A stretch of DNA of 64,000 bases from Oceaniradius stylonematis (GTDB lineage: Bacteria; Pseudomonadota; Alphaproteobacteria; Rhizobiales; Rhizobiaceae): the NCBI RefSeq assembly GCF_003149475.2, contig NZ_QFWV02000002.1, positions 49,614 to 113,613 of the forward strand, given 5' to 3'. Of this stretch, positions 18,601 to 27,016 are shown piece after piece (position 1 is the first letter of the stretch; each line of letters starts with the position of its first letter). Below the pieces are notes generated by a model that was not told where the DNA came from, did not search any database, and saw nothing but the letters and a program-made list of their open reading frames with translations. Position numbers and translations under genes: made by a program.

Positions 18601-19125
18601 CGCGCCGTTGCCCATAACTATGCGAAGCTGCTCGCCTACAAGGACGAATATGAGGTGGCGCGGCTGTTTGCCGATCCGGCCTTCGACCGCTATCTGACGC
18701 AGACCTTCACCGGCGATTTCAGACTGTCCTTCAATCTGGCGCCGCCGCTGCTGCCCGGCGAGGACGCCGAGGGCCGGCCCAAAAAGCGCGAGTTCGGTCC
18801 CTGGATGCTGCGCGCCATGCGCCTACTGGCCCGGCTGAAGGGGTTGCGCGGCACCCGGCTCGATCCGTTCGGATACACCGCCGAGCGCCGTGCCGAGCGG
18901 GCGCTGATCGAACAATATGAGGCCGATGTGGAGTTGGCGCTCGCAAGGCTGGATGAGGCGCGGTTCGAGACGTTGCGCGATCTTCTGTCGGTGCCGGAGA
19001 TGATCCGCGGCTTCGGCCCGGTCAAGGAGGAGGCGATGGAAAAGGCCGCAAACGAACGCCGGCGCCTGCACGCCGAGCTTGACAGGCCGCCCGAACAGGC
19101 GCGACTGGCCGAAGCGGCCGAGTAG
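15640..19125 (+). CDS. Indolepyruvate ferredoxin oxidoreductase family protein, alpha-beta-gamma fusion
   Basis: 1161-residue single-chain 2-oxoacid:ferredoxin oxidoreductase, converting aryl (indolepyruvate-like) or branched 2-oxoacids to acyl-CoA with TPP and Fe-S clusters. Domain order: N-terminal pyrimidine-type region with a GYRGSPLGGYD motif (residues 20-60), the TPP domain with CAGCPHNTSTKVP and NLGDGTYFHSG (about 440-560), a 4Fe-4S segment CEGCGDCSVQSNC plus CNKDFSCVKGFCPSF (about 638-690), the gamma domain opening NIAVTGVGGTGVLTIGG (about 720), and a C-terminal domain of about 200 residues found in the aerobic fused forms. A GGGGGAGG site precedes the ATG. It stands 27 bp before liuA and is probably cotranscribed; the 2-oxoacid is not determined by sequence. 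Confidence 0.92.
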   Translation: MNIAAVRLDDTYTASGGAVYMSGMQALVRLPMVQMRRDRAAGLNTAAFVTGYRGSPLGGYDQQLVRARKHLDPLDITFQPGVNEELAATAVWGTQQVGLSPGARKDGVLGIWYGKGPGVDRSGDVFKHGNAAGSAPHGGVLCLAGDDHTCKSSTVPHQSDHAFASAIIPCLYPSSIHEFLEIGLLGIAMSRYSGLWVGMKFISDTVETTSVVDLSAESRQFVIPDFGLPPGGVNLRWPDAPLVQDQRLQEIKPYAALAFARANGVDQITMDSPKARFGIAGSGKAYEDVRQALFELGIGDEEAAQIGLRLYKVRMTWPLEPEGVREFSEGLEEVLVVEERREIIENQIKMHLFNWRADVRPRIVGKFDEHDRPFLSLSKALSVGAVARGIADRVLRLDGIDDGLRDRIGDRLAYLEERERFAESHVPAVTRQPHYCAGCPHNTSTKVPEGSRALAGIGCHYMVQWMDRNTETFTQMGGEGVPWTAIGRYTDEKHVFVNLGDGTYFHSGILAIRQAVSAGANITYKLLYNDAVAMTGGQPLDGSLTPQQLTHQLNHEGVGSIVLMSDNIDAYSAPDLPPGTDIRHRDEIDTVMKELREQPGVTAIVYVQTCAAEKRRRRKRGLMEDPDMRVLINPAVCEGCGDCSVQSNCIAIDPLETEMGRKRTINQSACNKDFSCVKGFCPSFVTVRGGELRKSARTTAPDVSALPVPDLPEMAPSWNIAVTGVGGTGVLTIGGIIAMAARLENVAPLVLDMAGLAQKGGAVMSHIRLSAGDNPRKSPRIAPGGANVLIAADSVVAASRDGTVRCDPERTHAVVNARLTPVAEFVRQRDFDFRKQTVEDTVRSVVRPDAHFHDFGKAAMAVAGDEIATNILMVGFAWQKGLIPLSADAIEQAIAINGVAVDANIDAFRWGRVMAHDPAAIEAMETRANGFKPMAEMTADELVRHRAAHLTAYQNDALAKRYRDMVARVASVAEDRLSQPADRDALVRAVAHNYAKLLAYKDEYEVARLFADPAFDRYLTQTFTGDFRLSFNLAPPLLPGEDAEGRPKKREFGPWMLRAMRLLARLKGLRGTRLDPFGYTAERRAERALIEQYEADVELALARLDEARFETLRDLLSVPEMIRGFGPVKEEAMEKAANERRRLHAELDRPPEQARLAEAAE

Positions 19126-19152
19126 CGCCAACGAGCAGGACGGGGAGGGGAT

Positions 19153-20316
19153 ATGTTTACGGCGACGATGAATTTCGCGCTCGGCGAGGAGATCGAGGCG
19201 CTGCGCGACATGGTGCACCGTTTCGCGCAGGAGCAGATCGCCCCGCGCGCTGCCGAGATCGATGCGACCAACCGGTTTCCTGCCGACCTGATACCGAAAC
19301 TGGGCGAATTGGGCCTGCATGGCATCACCGTGCCCGAGGCCGATGGCGGCGCTGGCATGGGCTATCTGGCCCATGTGGTCGCGATGGAAGAGGTCAGCCG
19401 TGCTTCGGCGTCGCTGGCCCTGTCCTATGGCGCCCATTCCAACCTCTGCATCAACCAGATCGCCCGCAACGGCACTGACGCGCAGAAAGCGCGCTATCTG
19501 CCGGGCCTGATCTCCGGCGAACAGGTCGGCGCGCTGGCGATGAGCGAGCCGGGTTCGGGGTCCGATGTCGTCTCCATGAAGCTGCGCGCCGACAAGAGAA
19601 ACGACCGCTACGTTCTGAACGGCAACAAGATGTGGATCACCAACGGTCCCGTCGCCGACACGCTGGTCGTTTACGCCAAGACCGATCCCGAAGCCGGCCC
19701 GCGCGGCATCACGGCGTTCCTGATCGAAAAGCAGATGACCGGCTTTTCGACCGCCCAGAAGCTCGACAAGCTTGGCATGCGCGGCTCGGACACCTGCGAA
19801 CTGGTGTTCGAGGATTGCGAAGTACCGTTCGACAATGTGCTGGGCGAGGAGGGCCGCGGCGTCAACGTGCTGATGAGCGGCCTCGATTATGAGCGCATCG
19901 TCCTCGCCGGCGGCCCGCTCGGCATCATGGCCGCGGCGATGGACGTCGTCATGCCCTATGTGCACGAGCGCGAACAGTTCGGCCAACCGATCGGCGAGTT
20001 CCAGCTGATGCAGGGCAAGCTGGCCGACATGTATACGGTGATGAACGCCTGCCGCGCCTATGTCTACGCCGTCGCGCAGGCCGCCGACCGGGGCGAGACG
20101 ACGCGCAAGGACGCCGCCGGCTGCATTCTCTATAGCGCTGAAAAGGCGACGCAAATCGCGCTGGAAGCGATTCAGTGCCTGGGCGGAAACGGCTATATCA
20201 ACGAATACCCGACAGGACGCCTGCTGCGCGACGCCAAGCTCTACGAGATCGGCGCGGGCACGAGCGAAATCCGCCGCATGCTGATCGGCCGGGAACTGTT
20301 CGCGGAGACGCGGTGA
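19153..20316 (+). CDS. liuA: Isovaleryl-CoA dehydrogenase
   Basis: 387-residue flavin acyl-CoA dehydrogenase of leucine catabolism, oxidising isovaleryl-CoA to 3-methylcrotonyl-CoA and passing electrons to ETF. Seen: [11 protein letters not shown] (FAD region), [34 protein letters not shown] and the C-terminal [17 protein letters not shown]. Glu247 in [14 protein letters not shown] matches the base position used by isovaleryl-CoA dehydrogenases, unlike the C-terminal Glu of most relatives. A GGGGAGG site precedes the ATG. Its stop lies only 2 bp from the antisense hicB stop. Confidence 0.95.
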   Translation: MFTATMNFALGEEIEALRDMVHRFAQEQIAPRAAEIDATNRFPADLIPKLGELGLHGITVPEADGGAGMGYLAHVVAMEEVSRASASLALSYGAHSNLCINQIARNGTDAQKARYLPGLISGEQVGALAMSEPGSGSDVVSMKLRADKRNDRYVLNGNKMWITNGPVADTLVVYAKTDPEAGPRGITAFLIEKQMTGFSTAQKLDKLGMRGSDTCELVFEDCEVPFDNVLGEEGRGVNVLMSGLDYERIVLAGGPLGIMAAAMDVVMPYVHEREQFGQPIGEFQLMQGKLADMYTVMNACRAYVYAVAQAADRGETTRKDAAGCILYSAEKATQIALEAIQCLGGNGYINEYPTGRLLRDAKLYEIGAGTSEIRRMLIGRELFAETR

Positions 20317-20318
20317 TG

Positions 20319-20681
20319 CTAGCGATTTCGGATCCGAATGCGCCGACGATCATTTTCGGCCGATGCGGCTTCAGAAACAGTATCCATGATCCACTGATTG
20401 AGCGATCGTCCGGTACGTTTTGCGGCTTCATCGGCCATGGCGTGCACCTCGGGATCCAGTCGGAGCGCAAGGCGACCCGAGTACGGCTTCTTGGGCTCGA
20501 TCCCCTTCTCGGCGCAGAACTCCAAATAGTCATCGACGCTGTCTTCGAACGCATTCTGCAATTCAGTCATCGACCCTGCCGAAAAATGAATCATATCGGA
20601 GACATTGGAAACACGGCCATGAAAGGCGGCGTCGTCCTCTTCCCACCAAATATCGGGCACAAATCCTCTATAGCGCTTCAT
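20319..20681 (-). CDS. hicB: HicB-family antitoxin
   Basis: 120 residues. The N-terminal degraded RNase H-like HicB fold (MKRYRGFVPDIWWEEDDAAFHGRV, then LQNAFEDSVDDYLEFC) neutralises HicA. The C-terminal ribbon-helix-helix domain (GRLALRLDPEVHAMADEAA, then RSLNQWIMDTV; about residues 69-101) should bind the operon promoter. Its ATG overlaps the hicA stop by 4 bp (ATGA). It is read antisense to the flanking leucine catabolism genes, and its base composition is lower in GC than theirs. Type II toxin-antitoxin assignment is by family. Confidence 0.9.
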   Translation of the reverse strand: MKRYRGFVPDIWWEEDDAAFHGRVSNVSDMIHFSAGSMTELQNAFEDSVDDYLEFCAEKGIEPKKPYSGRLALRLDPEVHAMADEAAKRTGRSLNQWIMDTVSEAASAENDRRRIRIRNR

Positions 20682-20932
20682 GGTCTGACACCCGCTTGTT
20701 CCAAGAACTCACATAGAGCAACAATAGCACCCTTGTCCGTCGTTGGCCGTGGATGCGGTCGATGGAAAGTCGCAACCTCGCCGTTCAGGAGAACCCGAAT
20801 TCGCGACCCTCGGCCTTCTGAGACCTCGGCTCCCATTGCAACAAGCATCCGCTCGATATCCTGCCACCGAATGTCATTGGCGACCGGCCTACGAAACAGT
20901 TTGGTCAGAGTTCGCTTGTTCTTCGAGTTCAT
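20678..20932 (-). CDS. hicA: HicA-family mRNA interferase toxin
   Basis: 84 residues with the double-stranded-RNA-binding-like HicA fold: IRWQDIERMLVAMGAEVSEG (helix and turn), GSRIRVLLNGEVATFHRPHP with the catalytic-type His (His57 in FHRPHP), and DKGAIVALCEFLEQAGV at the C-terminus. HicA toxins cut mRNA in a translation-independent way. Start chosen at 20932 because GAGGAG lies just upstream; an in-frame ATG at 20962 is less likely. Toxin first, antitoxin second with a 4-bp overlap is the usual hicAB order. Confidence 0.9.
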   Translation of the reverse strand: MNSKNKRTLTKLFRRPVANDIRWQDIERMLVAMGAEVSEGRGSRIRVLLNGEVATFHRPHPRPTTDKGAIVALCEFLEQAGVRP

Positions 20933-21001
20933 GACGCTCCTCGCAAAAGGCATTGACCACAAATGGTCATTCGGCGTGGCACGTCATGCGCTCGATCCGG
21001 C

Positions 21002-21041
21002 ATTGAGATATCAATTTATGATACCACTCCTTGATTGTCAA
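21002..21041 (-). promoter_or_regulatory. hicAB promoter with dyad operator
   Basis: On the minus strand a perfect TTGACA (21041-21036) is followed by a 17-nt spacer and TAAATT (21018-21013). An inverted repeat with ATTGA/TCAAT arms (21002-21015) overlaps the -10 and probable start, as expected for HicB autorepression. It lies about 70 nt before the hicA ATG. The same stretch abuts the liuB start on the other strand. Confidence 0.6.
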
Positions 21042-21058
21042 CGACGTAGGGCGGCCGC

Positions 21059-22615
21059 GTGACAAACCTCCTCCGCACCCAGACCGAACAGACCGCCGCC
21101 GAAGCCGCTCGCATCATGGCCGGCGGGTCCGAGGCGTCGCGCGAGCGGCATCTCAAGCGCGGCAAGCTGCTGCCGCGCGACCGCGTGCAGGGGTTGCTGG
21201 ACCCCGGTGCACCGTTTCTCGAAATCGGGCTCTTTGCCGCGCGCGGCGTCTACGAGGACGACATTCCCGCCGCCGGTGTTATCGCCGGTGTCGGCAAGGT
21301 GTCGGGCCGCGACTGCATGATCGTCTGCAACGACGCGACGGTGAAGGGCGGCACCTACTATCCGCTGACCGTCAAGAAGCATCTGCGTGCCCAGGAGATC
21401 GCCGCCGAGAACCGGTTGCCGTGCCTCTATCTGGTCGATTCCGGCGGCGCCAACCTGCCCAATCAGGACGAGGTGTTCCCGGATCGCGACCATTTCGGCC
21501 GCATCTTCTACAATCAGGCGCGGATGAGCGCGGCGGCCATACCCCAGATCGCCGTCGTGATGGGCTCGTGCACGGCGGGCGGCGCCTATGTGCCCGCGAT
21601 GAGCGACCAGACGATCATCGTGCGCGAACAGGGCACGATCTTCCTGGCCGGCCCGCCGCTGGTCAAGGAAGCCACGGGCGAGGTGGTCGATGCCGAAACG
21701 CTCGGCGGCGGCGACACGCACACGCGGCTTTCCGGCGTTGCCGACTATCTGGCCGATGACGACCATCACGCGCTGGCGCTCGCCCGCCAGATCGTCGCCG
21801 GCCTCGGCCCGGCGCCGGAACCGAGTGTTGCGATCAGGCAAGCGAAAGCGCCTGCTTACGATCCGGACACCCTGTTCGACCTGATCCCCGACGACACCAA
21901 GACGCCCTACGACGTGCGCGACGTCATCGCCCGGATCGTCGACGGTTCCGATTTCGCCGAGTTCAAGCCGCGTTACGGCACGACGCTCGTTACCGGCTTC
22001 GCCCATATTGACGGCGTGCCGGTGGGGATCATCGCCAACAATGGCGTTTTGTTTTCGGAATCGTCGCTCAAGGGCGCGCATTTCATCGAACTGTGCTGCC
22101 AGCGGAAAATCCCGCTCCTGTTCCTGCAAAACATCACAGGCTTCATGGTCGGCTCGAAATATGAGGCCGGCGGCATCGCCAAGGACGGCGCCAAGCTGGT
22201 GCAGGCGGTCTCCACCGCCGCCGTGCCCAAGGTGACGGTGATCATCGGCGGCTCCTATGGCGCGGGCAATTACGGTATGTGCGGCCGCGCCTACGGCCCG
22301 CGCTTTTTGTGGATGTGGCCGAACGCGCGCATCGCCGTGATGGGCGGCGCGCAGGCGGCCGGCGTCCTGGCCACCGTCAAGCGCGCCGGCATCGAGGCAA
22401 AGGGGGCGACGTGGAGCGCGGATGAGGAAGCGGCGTTCAAGCAGCCGACGCTCGATCTGTTCGAGGAGCAATCGCATCCGTTCTACGCCTCGGCGCGGCT
22501 TTGGGATGATGGCATCATCGATCCGCGCACCACGCGCGACGTGGTGGCGCTGAGCTTGCGCGCCGCGCTTAACGCGCCGGTCGAAGAGACGCGCTTCGGC
22601 GTGTTCCGGATGTGA
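21059..22615 (+). CDS. liuB: Methylcrotonoyl-CoA carboxylase beta (carboxyltransferase) subunit
   Basis: 518 residues. It transfers CO2 from carboxybiotin to 3-methylcrotonyl-CoA, giving 3-methylglutaconyl-CoA. Seen: [68 protein letters not shown], the [13 protein letters not shown] segment of the C-terminal crotonase half and [17 protein letters not shown]. The start is GTG, with an in-frame TAG only 12 nt upstream. About 21 residues precede the conserved GG..A..RH..RGKLLPR block, whereas typical family members have roughly 35-40. The 5' end lies directly at the hicAB junction. Confidence 0.94.
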   Translation: MTNLLRTQTEQTAAEAARIMAGGSEASRERHLKRGKLLPRDRVQGLLDPGAPFLEIGLFAARGVYEDDIPAAGVIAGVGKVSGRDCMIVCNDATVKGGTYYPLTVKKHLRAQEIAAENRLPCLYLVDSGGANLPNQDEVFPDRDHFGRIFYNQARMSAAAIPQIAVVMGSCTAGGAYVPAMSDQTIIVREQGTIFLAGPPLVKEATGEVVDAETLGGGDTHTRLSGVADYLADDDHHALALARQIVAGLGPAPEPSVAIRQAKAPAYDPDTLFDLIPDDTKTPYDVRDVIARIVDGSDFAEFKPRYGTTLVTGFAHIDGVPVGIIANNGVLFSESSLKGAHFIELCCQRKIPLLFLQNITGFMVGSKYEAGGIAKDGAKLVQAVSTAAVPKVTVIIGGSYGAGNYGMCGRAYGPRFLWMWPNARIAVMGGAQAAGVLATVKRAGIEAKGATWSADEEAAFKQPTLDLFEEQSHPFYASARLWDDGIIDPRTTRDVVALSLRAALNAPVEETRFGVFRM

Positions 22616-22619
22616 CGCC

Positions 22620-24587
22620 ATGATCACCCGTCTCCTCATCGCCAATCGCGGCGAGATCGCCTGCCGCGTGATCCGGACTGCCAAACGCTTGGGCATTACC
22701 ACGGTCGCGGTCCATTCGGACGCGGATGCAGGCGCGCTGCATGTCGAAATGGCCGACGAAGCCGTGCGGATCGGACCGGCGCCGGCTGCTGAAAGCTATC
22801 TGGACATCGATGCGATCCTAAAGGCCGCCAAGGCGACCTGCGCGGACGCGATCCATCCCGGCTACGGGTTCCTGTCCGAAAACCCGGCCTTCGTCGAAGC
22901 GGTCGAGGCGGCCGGGCTGGTCTTCGTCGGCCCGTCGGCGGATGCGATCCGCGCCATGGGCCTCAAGGATGCAGCAAAGGCGCTGATGGAAAAGGCCGGC
23001 GTGCCGGTGGTGCCGGGCTATCACGGCGACAGTCAGAACGCCGATTTCCTCGCCGGCGAAGCCGACCAGATCGGCTACCCGGTGCTGATCAAGGCGCGCG
23101 CGGGTGGTGGAGGCAAGGGCATGCGCAAGGTCGAGCGCGCCGGCGACTTCAAGAGCGCGCTCGAAAGCTGCCGGCGCGAGGCGCAGGGCGCCTTCGGCGA
23201 CGATGCGGTGCTGATCGAAAAATATGTGACCGCGCCGCGGCATATCGAGGTGCAGGTGTTCGGTGACGCGCATGGCAATGTCGTGCACCTGTTCGAGCGC
23301 GATTGCTCGCTGCAGCGGCGCCACCAGAAGGTGATCGAGGAGGCGCCTGCGCCGGGCATGACCGAGGAGGTGCGCGCGGCGATGACGGGCGCGGCGGTGC
23401 GCGCCGCCAGGGCGATCGGATATCAGGGCGCCGGCACGGTCGAATTCATCGCCGACGGTTCGGGTCCGCTCCGGCCCGACGGGTTCTGGTTCATGGAGAT
23501 GAACACGCGGCTGCAGGTCGAGCATCCGGTGACCGAGGCGATCACAGGCCTCGATCTGGTCGAGTGGCAGTTGCGTGTGGCGTCCGGCGAGCCGCTGCCC
23601 AGAGATCAGGACGAGATCGCCATATGCGGCCATGCCTTCGAGGCGCGGCTTTACGCCGAAGACCCGGCCAACGGTTTCCTGCCGCAGACCGGAACGCTCG
23701 CGCATCTGGCGTTCGGCGATGCACGCATCGACACCGGCGTCCGGTCGGGCGATGCCATCTCGCCCTTCTACGATCCGATGATCGCCAAGCTGATCACCCA
23801 TTCGGGTTCGCGCGAACAGGCGCTTGGCCGGCTGCGACGGGCTCTCGCCGAGACCCATGTCGCCGGAACCATGACCAACCGCGCCTTTCTTCTGGCGCTG
23901 GCAAGCCATGACGGATTTGCCGCAGGCGAGCTGGATACCGGCCTGATCGACCGCGATGTGGATGCGCTGACCGCGAAACCGGAGACATCAGACATGGCGG
24001 TGGCTTTGGCAGCCATCGCCGCGCTTGATCTCGATCCGGCCGATCCGCGCCTGGGCTGGCGGCTCTGGGGCGAGGCCAGCCATCAGGTGCGGCTTCTGCA
24101 GGGCGATACCATGATCGGGCGCCGGCTGATCCTGCACGGGCACGGTAGCGTGACGCTGGAGGGCGAGACGCCGTTCCGGCTCGACAATCTGGTTCGCGAC
24201 ACGACGACCATCGGCGGCAATTCGGGCAGCCGTGGCTTCGCCGCCGGTCTCGTGCGCTACCAATCCGCCGGCGCGACCCATGTCTCGGTTCTGCTCGGTG
24301 GCGCGTCGCATGATTTCACGGTGCCCGACCCGCTCACCGCGGGCGCCGATATCGCGGGCAGCGGTGACGCGGTGACCGCGCCGATGACCGGCATCGTGCG
24401 ATTGATCGACGTCGATGTCGGGCAGGCGGTTTCGGCCGGCGACCGGCTGGCGGTGGTCGAAGCGATGAAGATGGAACATCCGCTGACCGCGCCGCGCGAC
24501 GGCACCATTGCCGCGATCCATGGCGAACCGGGCAGCGCGGTGGAGGGCGGTGCCGTGCTGATCGCGCTTGAGCCGGACGAAGACTGA
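22620..24587 (+). CDS. liuD: Methylcrotonoyl-CoA carboxylase alpha subunit (biotin carboxylase + BCCP)
   Basis: 655 residues. The biotin carboxylase half starts ITRLLIANRGEIACRVIRT, with the ATP-grasp glycine loop ARAGGGGKGMRKV (about 160), FLEMNTRLQVEHPVTE-like FMEMNTRLQVEHPVTE (about 290), and the intermediate domain. The C-terminal biotinyl domain ends with EAMKMEHPLTAPRDG, in which Lys617 is the biotin site. It works with LiuB as an alpha6-beta6 type complex in the cytoplasm. It starts 4 bp after the liuB stop. Its own stop overlaps the next ATG by one base. Confidence 0.96.
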   Translation: MITRLLIANRGEIACRVIRTAKRLGITTVAVHSDADAGALHVEMADEAVRIGPAPAAESYLDIDAILKAAKATCADAIHPGYGFLSENPAFVEAVEAAGLVFVGPSADAIRAMGLKDAAKALMEKAGVPVVPGYHGDSQNADFLAGEADQIGYPVLIKARAGGGGKGMRKVERAGDFKSALESCRREAQGAFGDDAVLIEKYVTAPRHIEVQVFGDAHGNVVHLFERDCSLQRRHQKVIEEAPAPGMTEEVRAAMTGAAVRAARAIGYQGAGTVEFIADGSGPLRPDGFWFMEMNTRLQVEHPVTEAITGLDLVEWQLRVASGEPLPRDQDEIAICGHAFEARLYAEDPANGFLPQTGTLAHLAFGDARIDTGVRSGDAISPFYDPMIAKLITHSGSREQALGRLRRALAETHVAGTMTNRAFLLALASHDGFAAGELDTGLIDRDVDALTAKPETSDMAVALAAIAALDLDPADPRLGWRLWGEASHQVRLLQGDTMIGRRLILHGHGSVTLEGETPFRLDNLVRDTTTIGGNSGSRGFAAGLVRYQSAGATHVSVLLGGASHDFTVPDPLTAGADIAGSGDAVTAPMTGIVRLIDVDVGQAVSAGDRLAVVEAMKMEHPLTAPRDGTIAAIHGEPGSAVEGGAVLIALEPDED

Positions 24588-26212
24588 TGCTGCCCGAAGC
24601 GGCAACATACGAGGAGTTGGCCGACCGGTTCCGCTGGGATGTGCCGGAGCGCTTCAACATGGGTGCGGCCTGCTGCGACCGCTGGGCGGAGGCCGATCCC
24701 GACCGGCCGGCCCTGATCCTCGACGATGAAGACCGCACGATCAGCTTTGGCGAACTGCGCGACATGTCGAACCGCATCGCCAATCTGCTCGCGGCCCAAG
24801 GCGTTTTGCATGGCGACCGTGTTGGCGTCCTGTTGCCGCAGGCGGTCGAGACCGCCGCCGGCCATATCGCCATCTACAAGATGGGCGCGATCGCCGTGCC
24901 GCTGTTCGTGCTGTTCGGCCCCGATGCGCTGGAGCATCGCATCGTCGATGCCGGCATCGGGCACGTGATCACGAACCGGGACGGGGCCGCCAAGCTGCGC
25001 GCCATGTCCAAGGGCGCGCAGGAGGGGCTGACGATCGCGACGATTGACGGCGCCCATGACGCTCTCGAAACCGTCGACCTGCACGCGCTGCTGGCGGGCC
25101 AGCCAGCCGATTTCGATGTGATCGACACCGCCGCCGGCGATCCGGCTTTGATCATCTACACGTCTGGCACGACGGGGGCGCCCAAGGGCGCGCTGCACGC
25201 CCACCGGGTGTTGCTCGGCCATCTGCCGGGTGTCGAGATGCACCATGAGTTCTTCCCGCAGCCCGGCGATGTCATCTGGACGCCGGCGGACTGGGCATGG
25301 ATCGGCGGCCTGCTCGATGTGCTTCTGCCGGCGCTGTTTCACGGCGTGCCGGTGGTTGCGCGGCGCTTCGACAAGTTCACTGCCGAGGACGCGTTTGCGC
25401 TGATGGCGCGGCGCAAGGTCACCAACGCCTTCCTGCCGCCGACGGCGCTGAAGATGATGCGCGCGGCGTATCCCGAGGCGCCGCCGCGACGGCTGCATCT
25501 GCGCACGGTCGGCTCGGGTGGTGAGTCGCTTGGTGCCGAGCTTGTCGACTGGGGCCGGAGGGTGCTCGGCGTGACGATCAACGAGTTCTACGGCCAGACC
25601 GAATGCAATCTCGTGATTTCCTCGTGCGCGGCGCTGATGCCGCCGCGCCCCGGCGTGATCGGCCGGCCGGTGCCCGGGCATTCGGTCGCCATCCTGCGCG
25701 AGGATGGCACCGAATGCGCCGAAGGCGAGCAGGGGCTGATCGCCGTGCGCCGGCCCGATCCGGTCATGTTCCTGGAATACTGGAACAATCCTGATGCGAC
25801 GGCTGAAAAGTTCATCGGCGACTGGCTGATCATGGGCGATGTCGGGGTGCGCGAGACGGGCGGCTGGATCCGCTTTGTCGGCCGCGACGACGATGTGATC
25901 ACATCGGCCGGCTACAGAATCGGGCCGGGGAGCATCGAGGATTGCCTGATCCGCCATCGAGCCGTGCGCATGGCAGCCGCCATCGGCAAGCCTGATCCGG
26001 AACGCACCGAAATCGTCAAGGCCTATGTGGTGCTGGCCGAAGGATACGCGCTCGATGCGGCGCTGGAGGCCGGGTTGAAAGCGCACGTCAGGGACCGGCT
26101 TGCCGCGCACGAATATCCGCGCGAGATCGAGGCCGTCGACGAGCTGCCGGTGACGACCACGGGCAAGATCATGCGGCGTGTCCTGCGCGACAGGGCCGCA
26201 CGGGAAGGATGA
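24587..26212 (+). CDS. AMP-binding acyl-CoA synthetase (acetyl/medium- or branched-chain type)
   Basis: 541-residue ANL-family ligase activating a carboxylic acid to its CoA thioester through an acyl-adenylate. Seen: YTSGTTGAPKGALHAH (P-loop, about residues 190-205), INEFYGQTECNLV (A5-type), RFVGRDDDVITSAGYRIGPGSIE (hinge) and the C-terminal Lys in TTTGKIMRRVLRD. It overlaps the liuD stop by 1 bp and precedes liuC by 6 bp, so it belongs to the leucine/isovalerate operon. It probably activates isovalerate or a related short branched acid; the substrate is inferred from context. Confidence 0.88.
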   Translation: MLPEAATYEELADRFRWDVPERFNMGAACCDRWAEADPDRPALILDDEDRTISFGELRDMSNRIANLLAAQGVLHGDRVGVLLPQAVETAAGHIAIYKMGAIAVPLFVLFGPDALEHRIVDAGIGHVITNRDGAAKLRAMSKGAQEGLTIATIDGAHDALETVDLHALLAGQPADFDVIDTAAGDPALIIYTSGTTGAPKGALHAHRVLLGHLPGVEMHHEFFPQPGDVIWTPADWAWIGGLLDVLLPALFHGVPVVARRFDKFTAEDAFALMARRKVTNAFLPPTALKMMRAAYPEAPPRRLHLRTVGSGGESLGAELVDWGRRVLGVTINEFYGQTECNLVISSCAALMPPRPGVIGRPVPGHSVAILREDGTECAEGEQGLIAVRRPDPVMFLEYWNNPDATAEKFIGDWLIMGDVGVRETGGWIRFVGRDDDVITSAGYRIGPGSIEDCLIRHRAVRMAAAIGKPDPERTEIVKAYVVLAEGYALDAALEAGLKAHVRDRLAAHEYPREIEAVDELPVTTTGKIMRRVLRDRAAREG

Positions 26213-26218
26213 GGGGCC

Positions 26219-27013
26219 ATGGCGCGCTACGAAACGATCAGGATTGAAACCGACGCGCGCGGCGTTGCCACGCTGACGCTCGACCGGTCCGACAAGCATA
26301 ATGCGCTCAGTGCGCAGATGATCGCCGAACTGACCGAGGCCGGCAATGCACTTGCCGCCGATCCGGCGGCCCGCGTGGTCGTGCTCCGGTCGGAAGGTCC
26401 GACATTCTGCGCAGGCGGCGATCTGAACTGGATGCGCCAGCAGATGGAAAAGGACCGCGCCGGCAAGATGGAAGGCAGCCGCGCGCTGGCCGATATGCTG
26501 GCGACGCTGAACGGGCTTCCCAAACCACTGATCGCCCGCGTCCAGGGCAATGCCTTCGGCGGTGGCGTCGGCATGCTCTCGGTGTGCGACATCGCCATCG
26601 CCGTGCCCGAAATGCGCGTCGCACTCACCGAGTCCAAGCTGGGCCTGGCGCCGGCGACCATCGGACCGTTCGTCGTCAGGCGGCTGGGAGAGGGGTTTGC
26701 CCGCCAGATGCTGCTGGCCGGCAGGGCCTTCGACGCCGAATTCGCGCTGCGCGCCGGCCTGATCGCCGAAATCTGCCCGGCCGAGACGCTTGATGAGGCC
26801 GTGGACCGGGCCGCGACCGCTGCGCTGATCGGTGCACCGGGCGCGATTGCCGACGCCAAGCAATTCTGCCTGACGTTCGAGCGGCTCGATCCGGCAACGC
26901 TCACCGAGGAGACGGCAGCGCTTCTGGCGGATCGCTGGGAGACGGAAGAGGCGGCCAAAGGCATCGCCGCCTTCTTTGCGCGCAAGCCGCCGCCCTGGGC
27001 GCCCGAAAGCTGA
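26219..27013 (+). CDS. liuC: Enoyl-CoA hydratase family, probable 3-methylglutaconyl-CoA hydratase
   Basis: 264-residue crotonase-fold protein. Seen: TLTLDRSDKHNALSAQMIAEL, the first oxyanion-hole region SEGPTFCAGGDLNWM, NAFGGGVGMLSVCDIAIA (second oxyanion loop) and a Glu-containing TESKLGLAPATI loop. Position as the last gene after liuB, liuD and the synthetase supports 3-methylglutaconyl-CoA hydratase, giving HMG-CoA. The HMG-CoA lyase gene (liuE) that would finish the pathway is not in this window. It is convergent with metC (3-bp gap). Confidence 0.86.
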   Translation: MARYETIRIETDARGVATLTLDRSDKHNALSAQMIAELTEAGNALAADPAARVVVLRSEGPTFCAGGDLNWMRQQMEKDRAGKMEGSRALADMLATLNGLPKPLIARVQGNAFGGGVGMLSVCDIAIAVPEMRVALTESKLGLAPATIGPFVVRRLGEGFARQMLLAGRAFDAEFALRAGLIAEICPAETLDEAVDRAATAALIGAPGAIADAKQFCLTFERLDPATLTEETAALLADRWETEEAAKGIAAFFARKPPPWAPES

Positions 27014-27016
27014 GCG

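Noticed and set aside
16159-18615. 818-codon open frame on the minus strand antisense to the oxidoreductase
   Set aside because: A product of high GC codon bias; the plus-strand gene has complete family motifs over the same bases, and the antisense translation is His/Arg/Asp-rich with none.
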